Source of the DNA: Pseudomonas syringae KCTC 12500
GTDB lineage: Bacteria; Pseudomonadota; Gammaproteobacteria; Pseudomonadales; Pseudomonadaceae
Reading direction: 5' to 3'
Length of the DNA: 64,000 nucleotides
Assembly: GCF_000507185.2 (NCBI RefSeq)
Contig: NZ_AYTM02000002.1
Location: forward strand, 581,501 to 645,500
Each line of letters opens with the position of its first letter. The stretch's first letter is position 1. The position numbers and the translations under genes are program-made. The notes under the pieces are model-generated. The model was not told the DNA's origin. It saw only the letters and a list, made by a program, of their open reading frames with translations, and did no database searches. Shown piece by piece: positions 32,003 through 40,353 of the stretch.

Positions 32003-34273
32003 TCAGAGCAGTGACGGCGGCTCGAACGCCGTCACCGGCGGCAGGTCCTGATCCCATTTGACGATGTCCACCGATGCTGTCTGTGCTGAACAGCCCTGCG
32101 ACAGGCTGGAGGCGCCCACATCTTCGGTGATCACATTCGGGTTGCCGTGTTTTTCCAGGCTGCCCCGCTCGCCATGCACCAGCGGGTCGAACCAGGCCCC
32201 GGTGGCAATCTGCACTACGCCGGGGCGAATGCCGTCCGACACGATCACCCCGGCCAAAAACGCGCCACGCTCGTTGAACACCTTGACCACATCGCCATCG
32301 ACCAGTCCACGGGCGCGAGCATCCAGCGGGTTGAGGGTCAGCGGCTCGCGCGCCTCAATTTTCGAAGAGCGACTGTAACTGCCGTGGTCGTACTGGCTGT
32401 GCAAACGGGTTTTCGGTTGGTTGGACAACAGGTGCAGCGCGTGGGTCGGCGCAGGCTTTTCCAGCCACACCGGGTGACCGGGACAATCGGCATAGCCAAA
32501 GCCTGCGATGCGCTCGGAGAAAATTTCGATGCGCCCGGACGGCGTCGGCAACGGATGCGCGTCAGGGTCATGACGAAAGGATTCAAGCAGCACGTTGTCG
32601 GTGTGCGGGTAGTCTATTTCCAGTACACCGTCACGCCAGAACTGCTCGAACTCCGGCAGGGTGATGCCAAACGTTTCGGCCCGTTGCCGAGACTCGTCAT
32701 AGATAAAGCGCAGCCATTCCCCCGCATCCCGACCTTCGGTAAACGCTTGTGCCACTCCCAGCCGTTCGGCCAGCGCGGCCAGAATCGAGTAGTCGTCACG
32801 CGACTCTCCCACGGGCTCGATCGCCTGCTGCATGGCGATCATGAAACGGTCGGAGGCCGAACTGCCGATGTCATTTCGCTCCAGGGCCGTGGTGGCCGGC
32901 AGCACGATGTCGGCATAGCGTGCCTGGGCTGTCCAGAACTGCTCGTGGACGATGATGGTTTGCGGCCGCTGCCACGCCTCCAGCAGCCGATTGAGGTCCT
33001 GATGGTGGTGAAAGATATTGCCACCCGCCCAGTACACCAGGCGAATGTCCGGGTACCTGCGTTGCTGCCCGTTGTAATCGAAGGGCTTCCCGGGGTTGAG
33101 CAACATGTCCGTCACCCGCGCGACCGGAATGAACGCCTTGACCGGGTTGCTGCCCTGGGAAAAGCGCGGCCCCGAGAACGCTTTGCGGCCACTGCCGGTG
33201 TTGTTCATGCAGCCATACCCCAGACCGAAACCGGCACCGGGCAAACCGATCTGCCCCAACAGCGCGGCCAGAGTCACGGTCATCCAGAACGGTTGCTCGC
33301 CATGTAGCGAACGCTGCAATGAATAGGCGACGTTGATCATGGTGCGCTTGCTGGCCATGCGTCGGGCCAGCTCGACAATCTGCTGCGCAGGAATATCGGT
33401 CAGCGCCTCGGCCCAGCGCGGGTCTTTCGGCTGGCCATCAGTGTGGCCCAGCAGGTACTCGCGAAAACGTGCATAGCCCACGGTATAGCGCTGGACGAAA
33501 TCCTCGTTGTGCAGCCCTTCGCTGATCAACACCCAGGACAGTGCCATCATCAACGCCGTGTCGCTGCCGGGACGTACCGCCAGCCACTGGTTATGCGTCG
33601 GGCCGACCAGATCGTCACGCAGCGGGCTGACATTGACGAACTGCACCCCCGCGTCGGACATACGCTGTAGCGCGTCGCCCAGCAGATGGTCGCTGGCACC
33701 ACCGGGGCTGGTCTGGGCATTCTTGGCGGGCAAGCCACCGAACGCGACGAACAGCTCGCAATGCTCGGCCAGATTTTTCCAGGAGGTATGCGCCGCCAGC
33801 AGCCAGTCCATGTTGCCGACGATGTGCGGCATCAGTACCCGCCCGGCACCCAGACTGTAGCTGTCGGTGCTGAACACATAACCGCCGATGCAGTTAAGGA
33901 AGCGATGCAACTGGCTTTGCGCGTGATGAAAACGCCCCGCGCTGCCCCAGCCATAGCTGCCGCCGAAAATAGCCTGATTGCCGTGCTCGTGCCGGACTCG
34001 CTGCAACTCGCTGGCGACCAGATCCAGCGCGACCTCCCAGGAAACCTCGACGAACGGCTCCTGACCACGCAGATCCGGCCGTCCACCGGCCTGCTGAAGA
34101 AAACTGCGGCGTATCGCCGGGCGCCTGATGCGGGTCGGTGAGGTAATGGCCTCGGCAACCGAATCGCCGATCGGAGACGGGTCCTTATCCCATTCTGCCG
34201 GCAGCAGCCCGGTCAGCTTGCCGTCCTCGACCTGTGGACGGTAAGCGCCCCAGTGCAATGATGTGAAACTCAT
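32003..34273 (-). CDS. Cytoplasmic molybdopterin oxidoreductase of the BisC/DMSO reductase family
   Basis: This 756-residue protein has the molybdopterin oxidoreductase domain (HPHTFS-like start absent; VSWEVALDLVASELQRVRHEHGNQAIFGGSYGWGSAGRFHHAQSQ) and a C-terminal molydopterin-dinucleotide-binding domain (PLTLNPLDARARGLVDGDVVKVFNERGAFLAG). It belongs to the single-subunit BisC/TorZ/DMSO reductase group; the Mo ligand is likely the Ser near 140 in FSTDSYSLGAGR. It has no twin-arginine signal and no Fe-S cysteine motif, so it is cytoplasmic like biotin sulfoxide reductase. It probably reduces an S-oxide or N-oxide for sulfur salvage. It is 38 bases downstream of the second binding-protein gene, same operon. 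Confidence 0.86.
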   Translation of the reverse strand: MSFTSLHWGAYRPQVEDGKLTGLLPAEWDKDPSPIGDSVAEAITSPTRIRRPAIRRSFLQQAGGRPDLRGQEPFVEVSWEVALDLVASELQRVRHEHGNQAIFGGSYGWGSAGRFHHAQSQLHRFLNCIGGYVFSTDSYSLGAGRVLMPHIVGNMDWLLAAHTSWKNLAEHCELFVAFGGLPAKNAQTSPGGASDHLLGDALQRMSDAGVQFVNVSPLRDDLVGPTHNQWLAVRPGSDTALMMALSWVLISEGLHNEDFVQRYTVGYARFREYLLGHTDGQPKDPRWAEALTDIPAQQIVELARRMASKRTMINVAYSLQRSLHGEQPFWMTVTLAALLGQIGLPGAGFGLGYGCMNNTGSGRKAFSGPRFSQGSNPVKAFIPVARVTDMLLNPGKPFDYNGQQRRYPDIRLVYWAGGNIFHHHQDLNRLLEAWQRPQTIIVHEQFWTAQARYADIVLPATTALERNDIGSSASDRFMIAMQQAIEPVGESRDDYSILAALAERLGVAQAFTEGRDAGEWLRFIYDESRQRAETFGITLPEFEQFWRDGVLEIDYPHTDNVLLESFRHDPDAHPLPTPSGRIEIFSERIAGFGYADCPGHPVWLEKPAPTHALHLLSNQPKTRLHSQYDHGSYSRSSKIEAREPLTLNPLDARARGLVDGDVVKVFNERGAFLAGVIVSDGIRPGVVQIATGAWFDPLVHGERGSLEKHGNPNVITEDVGASSLSQGCSAQTASVDIVKWDQDLPPVTAFEPPSLL

Positions 34274-34311
34274 GGTGATGGCTCCCGGATAGCGCAGTGG
34301 CAGGCAGTCGG

Positions 34312-35304
34312 TCAGCGCACTACTTGCGCCTGATAGGCCAGCGCGGCACTGAACGACTCGTCAAACACGCTGGCAGCAGGATAACGCTTGGTCAGCCCAG
34401 CGTTGTTGAAGAAATCGATGGTCTGCTGCGCACCGGCCACCACTTGCGCAGTGATCGGCACGACCACTACCTGAGCACGGGAAAACCAGCGGCGTGCTAC
34501 CTCGGCATCGGCCTTGGTCAGCGCGGCCCAGGCGTTGGCATAGCGTTCATCGTGCTGCGGATCGCTGACCGACCAGGCCCGGGCGGCCTGCAGGCGTTGC
34601 AGGAAATCGCTGATCTGCGCACGCTTGTCCTTGATGGCCAGATCGTTGGCGACGATGAAGCTTTGCGCCGGAATCAAGCCCTCGGCAGTCGCGATAATCC
34701 GCGCGCCCTGTCGTTCCTGTTGAGTGACGTAGGGCTCCCAGGTAGCAATCGCATCCACCGAACCGCCGTCCAGCGCATGGGAAGAATCCAGTGCGCTGAG
34801 GTAGCGATAGTCAACGGCATCGCGGGCGACACCTGCCTTGTCCAGTGCAGTGAGCATCAGTTGCTGGCTGAACGAACCTTTCCAGATGGCGACCTTCTTG
34901 CCCGCCAGATCCGCCACGGTCTTGATTGGCGAGTCCTTACGCACAACGATGGCAACGCCGTCGAGGTTCTGTCGCGACACACCGATGACCTTGATCGGAG
35001 CCCCCAGCGCGCCCATGAACAGCGCAGGCGAATCACCCAGCAAGCCAATATCCAGGCTGCCGACGTTCAAGGCCTCGGCGACCGGCGAGCCTGCGGTGAA
35101 CTGCTTCCATTCCAGTTCGTAAGACAGATCCTTGAGGACCCCGGCGGCTTCCATCACGGTACGGGCGCTGTAGCTCTGATCGCCGACGATCAGATTGGCC
35201 GCCTGGGTATTGAGCGAGGCCACGAGGCCCAGCGACAGCCCCTTCAGCAAGCGTTGGCTCCAGCGGACGAGGGTCGTTGGCACAGGTAGGTTCTCCACAG
35301 GCAT
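34312..35304 (-). CDS. SsuA-like ABC substrate-binding protein (second)
   Basis: This 330-residue protein of the SsuA/TauA family has a signal peptide (RWSQRLLKGLSLGLVASLNTQA), then ANLIVGDQSYSARTVMEAAGVLKDLSYELEWKQFTAGSPVAEALNVGSLDIGLLGDSP and DAIATWEPYVTQQERQGAR. It parallels the protein at 29792 but has a different ligand region. No ABC permease or ATPase sits beside it, so it may share the SsuBC pair. A GTG at 35286 with GGAG 7-8 bases upstream is an alternative start, leaving a shorter N-region before the signal peptide. Confidence 0.85.
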   Translation of the reverse strand: MPVENLPVPTTLVRWSQRLLKGLSLGLVASLNTQAANLIVGDQSYSARTVMEAAGVLKDLSYELEWKQFTAGSPVAEALNVGSLDIGLLGDSPALFMGALGAPIKVIGVSRQNLDGVAIVVRKDSPIKTVADLAGKKVAIWKGSFSQQLMLTALDKAGVARDAVDYRYLSALDSSHALDGGSVDAIATWEPYVTQQERQGARIIATAEGLIPAQSFIVANDLAIKDKRAQISDFLQRLQAARAWSVSDPQHDERYANAWAALTKADAEVARRWFSRAQVVVVPITAQVVAGAQQTIDFFNNAGLTKRYPAASVFDESFSAALAYQAQVVR

Positions 35305-35342
35305 TGGGCAAATCGAAATGATCGGCAACGACCCTAACACCC

Positions 35343-35373
35343 GAACAAAAATTAGCTAAATTCATTTTTGTTC
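35343..35373. promoter_or_regulatory. Perfect 10-bp inverted repeat between binding-protein and LysR genes
   Basis: GAACAAAAAT (35343-35352) is mirrored exactly by ATTTTTGTTC (35364-35373) around an 11-base centre containing TTAGCTAA. It lies 38 bases upstream of the second SsuA-like gene and 48 bases past the LysR stop. It may be an operator for the binding-protein/molybdoenzyme operon or a terminator of the LysR transcript. On the minus strand there is no U-run after the stem beyond the stem itself. Confidence 0.6.
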
Positions 35374-35421
35374 TAGCCTAAGATGCAAATTAATCATCAA
35401 TAGATCGAGTGCCAGCCTGCT

Positions 35422-36330
35422 TCAAGCTTGCCGATCATTCAGTTCGAGACCTGACTCCAGACGCTCGCGCAGGAACTCGATGAATGCCTGCACCGGTCGC
35501 GACGCCTGTCGGTGTTGCGGATAAACCGCTGACAGCGTCAACGGCTCGGGACGCAGGTTGTCCAGCACACGAACCAGGCTGCCCTCGCGCAACGCCGCGC
35601 TGACAATGAAGGTAGGCAAATAGGTGATGCCCAGCCCGGCAATGGCTGATTCCCTCAGCAGCTCGCCATTATTGGCGCGCATACGCCCGCTGACATTGAG
35701 GGTCAACGGCTTGTCCTGCCCTTGAAAACGCCATAGCGCCTGACGGCTGTGGCCATAGGGCAGGCAATCATGGGTGTGCAGGTCTTCGGGCTTTTGTGGT
35801 GTGCCGCGCTCGGCCAGGTATGCCGGGCTGGCGCAGTACACCCGGTCGATCGAGGCAATGCGCCGGGCGATCAGACTGGAATCTTCCAGCACCCCGATAC
35901 GCAGCACCACGTCGTAGCCTTCGCTGATCACATCCACCGGACGATCACTCAGGTCCACTTCCACCGCCACCTCGCGATAGCGCTGCAAAAACAGCGGCAG
36001 CAGGCTCGCCAGGTGTGTAACGGCAAACGACAGCGGCGCACTCACGCGCAGAGTGCCACGCGGTTCGTTGTTCTGCCCGGTGATGCCCTGCTCCACCTGC
36101 TCCAGCTCGGCGAGCAGACGCAGAGCCGACTCGTAGTAACTCTGCCCCAACGGCGTGACATCCAGACGTCGCGTCGAGCGGTTGAGCAGGCGTACGCCCA
36201 GACGCGCCTCCAGTTGCATCAGGCGACGACTGACGAACTGCTTGGACAGGCCCAACTTGTCGGACGCGGCGGTCAGGCTGCCGGACTCCATTACCTGGCA
36301 GAACATGCGCATGTCTTCAAAAGGGTTCAT
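35422..36330 (-). CDS. LysR-family regulator
   Basis: This 302-residue protein of the AaeR/PecT-type LysR group starts MNPFEDMRMFCQVMESGSLTAASDKLGLSKQFVSRRLMQLEARLG (helix-turn-helix 17-40) and has an effector domain from about 90 to 295 (RGTLRVSAPLSFAVTHLASLLPLFLQRY). The ATG at 36330 fits the family; the ATG at 36414 would add 28 residues. It lies upstream of the second binding-protein gene on the same strand, 117 bases away, and so could control it. It is divergent from the pirin gene, which is another possible target. Confidence 0.87.
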   Translation of the reverse strand: MNPFEDMRMFCQVMESGSLTAASDKLGLSKQFVSRRLMQLEARLGVRLLNRSTRRLDVTPLGQSYYESALRLLAELEQVEQGITGQNNEPRGTLRVSAPLSFAVTHLASLLPLFLQRYREVAVEVDLSDRPVDVISEGYDVVLRIGVLEDSSLIARRIASIDRVYCASPAYLAERGTPQKPEDLHTHDCLPYGHSRQALWRFQGQDKPLTLNVSGRMRANNGELLRESAIAGLGITYLPTFIVSAALREGSLVRVLDNLRPEPLTLSAVYPQHRQASRPVQAFIEFLRERLESGLELNDRQA

Positions 36331-36513
36331 GTGTTGCGACCTGATCAAGCGTTGATGGCGTTCGACAGAGCGTAACGCAGCGTTGACCACTGTCAATCTC
36401 AGAGAGACAGTCATTCATATTTCAGCTACTTATTGCGACAGTCGATAAGCCGTACTCTTCGTCCTACGTGATCGATTGCTGAATGTGCAGCGTCGATAGA
36501 TGGAGAAAGAATC

Positions 36514-37236
36514 ATGCTGACTCTTCGCAAAGCCTCTGATCGTGGTGCAGCCGACCATGGCTGGTTGAAATCCTTTCACACCTTTTCCTTTGCCGGCTAT
36601 CGCAACCCGCAGGAACAGGGATTTTCCGACCTGCTGGTGATCAACGACGACCGTGTCAGTGCAGGCAAAGGCTTCGGCCAGCATCCTCATCGGGACATGG
36701 AGATCTTTTCCTATGTGCTGGAAGGCGCGCTGGAACACAAGGATACGCTGGGCACCGGCTCGGTGATTCGCCCTGGTGACGTGCAATTGATGAGCGCCGG
36801 TACCGGTGTGGCGCACAGCGAGTTCAACCACTCGCACACCGAGGGCGTGCATTTTCTGCAGATATGGATCGTGCCGAATGTTGCAGGCGCGGCGCCCAAC
36901 TACCAGGAAAAGCATTTCAGCCCCGAGCAGAAACGCGGTCGCTTGCAGTTGATCATTTCGCCGGAAGGCGAGAACGGTGCGCTCAAGGTGCGCCAAGACG
37001 CTCGCGTGTATGCCGGCCTGTTCGATGGCGATGAAACCGCCACCCTGGAGCTGGCAGCCAACCGCTATGCCTACGTGCACGTTGCCCGTGGCAGCGTGGT
37101 GCTCAATGGCGAGCAACTGGGTGAAGGGGATGGCGTGCGTGTACGCGACGAACAGACGCTGAGCCTGAGCGCAGGGGTTGACGCAGAGGTGTTGGTGTTC
37201 GACATGCGGCCAAATGAATTGCCGCAGATGCCTTGA
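36514..37236 (+). CDS. Pirin-family protein (YhhW-like)
   Basis: This 240-residue bicupin starts MLTLRKASDRGAADHGWLKSFHTFSFAGYRNP. Metal ligands are visible: GQHPHRDMEIFSYVLEG and GVAHSEFNHS (His, His, His, Glu). It corresponds to the YhhW/pirin type that can oxidise quercetin in vitro; natural substrate is uncertain. It is divergent from the LysR gene at 35422, and a pirin next to a LysR gene is a common bacterial arrangement. The ribosome binding site is GGAGAAAG. A terminator hairpin follows. Confidence 0.88.
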   Translation: MLTLRKASDRGAADHGWLKSFHTFSFAGYRNPQEQGFSDLLVINDDRVSAGKGFGQHPHRDMEIFSYVLEGALEHKDTLGTGSVIRPGDVQLMSAGTGVAHSEFNHSHTEGVHFLQIWIVPNVAGAAPNYQEKHFSPEQKRGRLQLIISPEGENGALKVRQDARVYAGLFDGDETATLELAANRYAYVHVARGSVVLNGEQLGEGDGVRVRDEQTLSLSAGVDAEVLVFDMRPNELPQMP

Positions 37237-37245
37237 GCCTGAAAC

Positions 37246-37280
37246 GAAAAAACGCCGCTCTTAACAGAGCGGCGTTCCTT
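37246..37280 (+). terminator. Terminator after the pirin gene
   Basis: AACGCCGCTCT (37251-37261) pairs with AGAGCGGCGTT (37266-37276), with an A-run before and CCTTTAT after. It is followed by a second copy of the same stem at 37333-37366. Confidence 0.85.
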
Positions 37281-37332
37281 TATATAACGTTAAAAACCCG
37301 TGACGTTAAAATATCTGGCTTAAAACGCACAA

Positions 37333-37366
37333 ACAAAAACGCCGCTCTGTTGAGCGGCGTTTTTGT
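37333..37366 (-). terminator. Terminator of the tRNA operon
   Basis: ACAAAAACGCCGCTC (37333-37347) pairs with GAGCGGCGTTTTTGT (37352-37366). On the minus strand it follows the last tRNA by six bases and ends in TTTTTGT, a standard intrinsic terminator; it would also work on the plus strand. Confidence 0.88.
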
Positions 37367-37371
37367 GAATT

Positions 37372-37447
<76 letters not shown>

Positions 37448-37451
37448 AATA

Positions 37452-37527
37452 TGGCGTCCCCTAGGGGACTCGAACCCCTGTTACCGCCGTGAAAGGGCGG
37501 TGTCCTAGGCCACTAGACGAAGGGGAC
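37452..37527 (-). tRNA. tRNA-Glu (TTC), second copy
   Basis: A 76-nt cloverleaf on the minus strand: acceptor GTCCCCT/AGGGGAC, D-arm CGTCTAGTGGCCTAGGAC, anticodon TTC in CCCTTTCAC, T-arm GGTTCGAGTCC, and encoded CCA. It is identical to the copy at 37706-37781. Only four bases separate it from the next tRNA-Gly. Confidence 0.96.
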
Positions 37528-37627
37528 ACTGCCTGAAACACCATGGTGTGTGTTTCAGTTCCAGACATCATCCGAAGACGTGTTCTGGTTTCACTCAACC
37601 CTGCCCTAAGGCAAAGCTGCTTAAAAT

Positions 37628-37703
<76 letters not shown>

Positions 37704-37705
37704 AA

Positions 37706-37781
37706 TGGCGTCCCCTAGGGGACTCGAACCCCTGTTACCGCCGTGAAAGGGCGGTGTCCTAGGCCACTAGACGAAGGGGAC
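37706..37781 (-). tRNA. tRNA-Glu (TTC), first copy, promoter-proximal
   Basis: Same 76-nt sequence as the tRNA-Glu at 37452-37527, with anticodon TTC and encoded CCA. It is the first gene of the tRNA operon, read from the promoter at 37845-37873. Confidence 0.96.
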
Positions 37782-37844
37782 ACACGTACAACATTCACTA
37801 CTTATTTGCGCTACGCTGTGTGCTTTACGCTGTAAGTGGCGCGC

Positions 37845-37873
37845 ATTCTATGGATGGATTGAGGGGTCGTCAA
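37845..37873 (-). promoter_or_regulatory. Strong sigma-70 promoter of the tRNA operon
   Basis: On the minus strand TTGACG (37868-37873) and TAGAAT (37845-37850) are spaced by 17 bases. The -10 is followed by a GC-rich discriminator (GCGCGCC) as in stable-RNA promoters under stringent control. The first tRNA-Glu starts 63 bases downstream. Confidence 0.8.
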
Positions 37874-38073
37874 CCCCCATGTGAAAATTTATTGAAATCA
37901 ATAACTTCGATGCCGTTCGGAGGATGACCGACCGTCGCCAGGCGCGCGGCTGATCAATCTTCCCTCATCTATATAGAAGAGATGCCGACAAACTCCGAGA
38001 GGGACATCTATGCGCAGTAGTGCTTAGCCACTACACTCGCACTAAAACTAATTGAACGAATGAGGTTTGCACA

Positions 38074-38844
38074 GTGACTCCACTCATGATCACGCTGATG
38101 GTAGTAGCAGGTATCGCACTGCTCATCGCGATCGGCTACCTGAATCACGTCGCTGAAAACGGCAAACTGGAGAAGGCTCGCACCAAGGTCGAACTCGGGG
38201 ATCGCCTGCGTCGCTGCAGCGAGATCACCGAAGTGTTCCCGGGCCAGCTGATGTCCCCCGCCTTGAAGCTGTTGCTGGCGCGGCTGGAGCTGAACGTCGT
38301 GCAGCGCATGCTGAACATGGAGAAAGGCAACGCTCAGCTCAAGCACCGCATTGGCGAACTGGAAGAGCAGATTGCCAAGGGCGAAGGCATCGAGATACCC
38401 AACCCGGTCACACCGATCCAGACCGAAGCCAAGGCCAAGGACGTGCGTTTTCTGCTGGAAGCCCTGCACGGTCAGGTGACGCGCGCTGCGCATGACGGTT
38501 TTCTGCAGACCAGCGAAGCGAAACACTGGATTCGTGAAATCCGCACGATCCTGGTCAACCTGCACATCGAATTTTTCAACAACCTTGGCCAGACCGCACT
38601 TTCCCAGGATCAGCCAGGTCAGGCACGCCTGGCATTCGAACGCGGCGTACAGTACTTGCGCAACCAGCCGGACCCGGTCACTTATCAACAGCAACTGCTG
38701 GCGATGGAAAAACAGCTGGCCCGCGCCAACTCGGTGGTACTGACCAACACCGCACCGACCGAAGACGACGACAACGAACTGACCGAAGGCCTGAAGCAGG
38801 ACGACACCGAATCGGAATGGAAGAAGAAAGTCATCTACGATTGA
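38074..38844 (+). CDS. Hypothetical membrane-anchored coiled-coil protein
   Basis: This 256-residue protein has an N-terminal membrane anchor (TPLMITLMVVAGIALLIAIGYL, about 2-23), a predicted coiled coil around 80-105 (MEKGNAQLKHRIGELEEQIAKGEG), a helical domain, and a C-terminal acidic segment (PTEDDDNELTEGLKQDDTESEWKKKVIYD). No known family was recognised, though similar proteins occur widely in Pseudomonas. The bulk should be cytoplasmic, with the N-terminus in the membrane. The GTG start fits the anchor. It is alone between the tRNA operon and msrC, on the opposite strand to both. Confidence 0.7.
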   Translation: MTPLMITLMVVAGIALLIAIGYLNHVAENGKLEKARTKVELGDRLRRCSEITEVFPGQLMSPALKLLLARLELNVVQRMLNMEKGNAQLKHRIGELEEQIAKGEGIEIPNPVTPIQTEAKAKDVRFLLEALHGQVTRAAHDGFLQTSEAKHWIREIRTILVNLHIEFFNNLGQTALSQDQPGQARLAFERGVQYLRNQPDPVTYQQQLLAMEKQLARANSVVLTNTAPTEDDDNELTEGLKQDDTESEWKKKVIYD

Positions 38845-38898
38845 TGACTGCCCCGCCGCTGCCGGAATTGTGCGCCGGGCAGCGGCAGGCCGACCGGC

Positions 38899-39381
38899 TC
38901 AGCAGTCGGTCGATGCCAGAAAGATAGCCGCAAGACGCTCGATCCCTGCCTGATCCTCCTCGTTGAAACGCCCCACACTCGGACTGTCCAGGTCCAGCAC
39001 ACCGATCAGACGCCCTTCCTTGATCAATGGCACTACCAACTCGCTGTTCGATGCACTGTCGCAGGCAATGTGCCCGGGAAATTCGTGAACGTTCTGAACG
39101 CGCTGGGTTTGCCGACTCTGCGCGGCCGTCCCGCAAACGCCGCGGCCGAAAGGGATGCGTACACAGGCGATCTGCCCTTGAAACGGCCCCAGCACCAGTT
39201 CTTCGTTACGATTGAGGTAAAAACCCGCCCAGTTCAGATCATCGAGCTGGGTGTAGAGAAACGCCGAAAACTGCGCCGCATTGGCGATGAAATCGCGCTC
39301 ATCGGCCAGCAGTGCCTCAAGTTGTGCGGCCAGCAGGCCGTAGCCGTCCAGGCCCGCGCCGGTATTTTGCAAATCAATCAT
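38899..39381 (-). CDS. msrC: Free methionine-(R)-sulfoxide reductase
   Basis: This 160-residue GAF-domain protein has the three catalytic cysteines of the fRMsr family, Cys73, Cys83 and Cys107 (GQIACVRIPFGRGVCGTAA, GHIACDSAS), in the standard spacing. It reduces the R isomer of free methionine sulfoxide. It overlaps the upstream ATPase gene by four bases (ATGA). An msrB gene lies at 43253, so two methionine sulfoxide repair enzymes are in this region. Confidence 0.93.
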   Translation of the reverse strand: MIDLQNTGAGLDGYGLLAAQLEALLADERDFIANAAQFSAFLYTQLDDLNWAGFYLNRNEELVLGPFQGQIACVRIPFGRGVCGTAAQSRQTQRVQNVHEFPGHIACDSASNSELVVPLIKEGRLIGVLDLDSPSVGRFNEEDQAGIERLAAIFLASTDC

Positions 39382-40268
39382 GTGTGTTGCTCCAACAATT
39401 CAAGTCCTACCCAGTAACGTGCAAATTGATAGGCGCAGCGGCCATTGCGATTGCCACGCGCGGTTGCCCAGCGAATCGCGGCTTTTTCCAGGTTTTCGTC
39501 ACGCTGCCACTGCAATCCGGCTTTTTGCGCCAATTGCGTGATCCAGTGTTCGACCACGTTCAGATAATGTTCCTGAGTGAACGGATAGAACGACAGCCAT
39601 AGCCCGAACCGGTCAGACAAGGCGATCTTGTCTTCGACGGCCTCACTGGGATGCAGTTCGCCGTCAACGTGTTTCCAGTCAACGTTGTCACTTTCCTTCT
39701 CGGGCACCAGATGACGACGATTGGAGGTTGCATACAGCAGCACGTTGTCAGGCGCCTGCTCCAGCGAGCCGTCGAGCACACTCTTCAGCACGCGATAATC
39801 ACCCTCGCCCGACTCGAACGACAGGTCATCGCAGAACAATACGAAACGCTGCGGCAGCTTGTGCAGTTGTTCGACCACACGCGGCAAGTCGCCCAGGTGA
39901 TCGCGTTCGATCTCGATCAGACGCAGCCCGGCCGGGGCGTACTCGGCCAGCAGCGCGCGGATCAAGGATGACTTGCCGGTGCCGCGCGAACCCCAGAGCA
40001 AAGCGTGGTTGGCAGGCAGTCCTTCGATAAACTGGCGGGTATTGCGCCCCAATTGATCGCGCTGCAGGTCGACGCCGATCAGATCGGTCAGGCGTGTATC
40101 CAGGCTTACTTGCAACGGCATCAGGTAACCGCTGCGCCCTTCTTGCACCCAGCGCGCGGCGAGAGCCTGCGACCAGTCGACCGGCTCGCGCAGCGCTGGC
40201 AGCAAGGGCTCCAGTCGGGCCAGCACGGCGTCGGCGCGCTGCAGAAAAGCATCCAACCGAGAATCCAC
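39378..40268 (-). CDS. DUF815-family AAA ATPase
   Basis: This 296-residue ATPase has Walker A GSRGTGKSS (93-101), Walker B VLFCDDLSF, and a C-terminal GNRNGRCAYQFARYW. It matches the DUF815 family, which has AAA-type motifs and no agreed cellular function. It is translationally coupled to msrC downstream. No membrane or signal segments were seen. Confidence 0.88.
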   Translation of the reverse strand: MDSRLDAFLQRADAVLARLEPLLPALREPVDWSQALAARWVQEGRSGYLMPLQVSLDTRLTDLIGVDLQRDQLGRNTRQFIEGLPANHALLWGSRGTGKSSLIRALLAEYAPAGLRLIEIERDHLGDLPRVVEQLHKLPQRFVLFCDDLSFESGEGDYRVLKSVLDGSLEQAPDNVLLYATSNRRHLVPEKESDNVDWKHVDGELHPSEAVEDKIALSDRFGLWLSFYPFTQEHYLNVVEHWITQLAQKAGLQWQRDENLEKAAIRWATARGNRNGRCAYQFARYWVGLELLEQHT

Positions 40269-40353
40269 GGGATCTCCTTATATTTAACTGATTAATCAGC
40301 AGTGCCGATCAGCTATGCTTGGCCGGCACCGGGCACCAGAAGTGGCAGTACTC

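Noticed and set aside
32147..33307. 386-residue plus-strand frame
   Set aside because: Antisense shadow of the molybdopterin oxidoreductase gene.
23163..36330. Recently acquired genomic island
   Set aside because: Coding composition looks like the neighbours and no mobility genes or boundaries were found; only the intergenic gaps are AT-rich.
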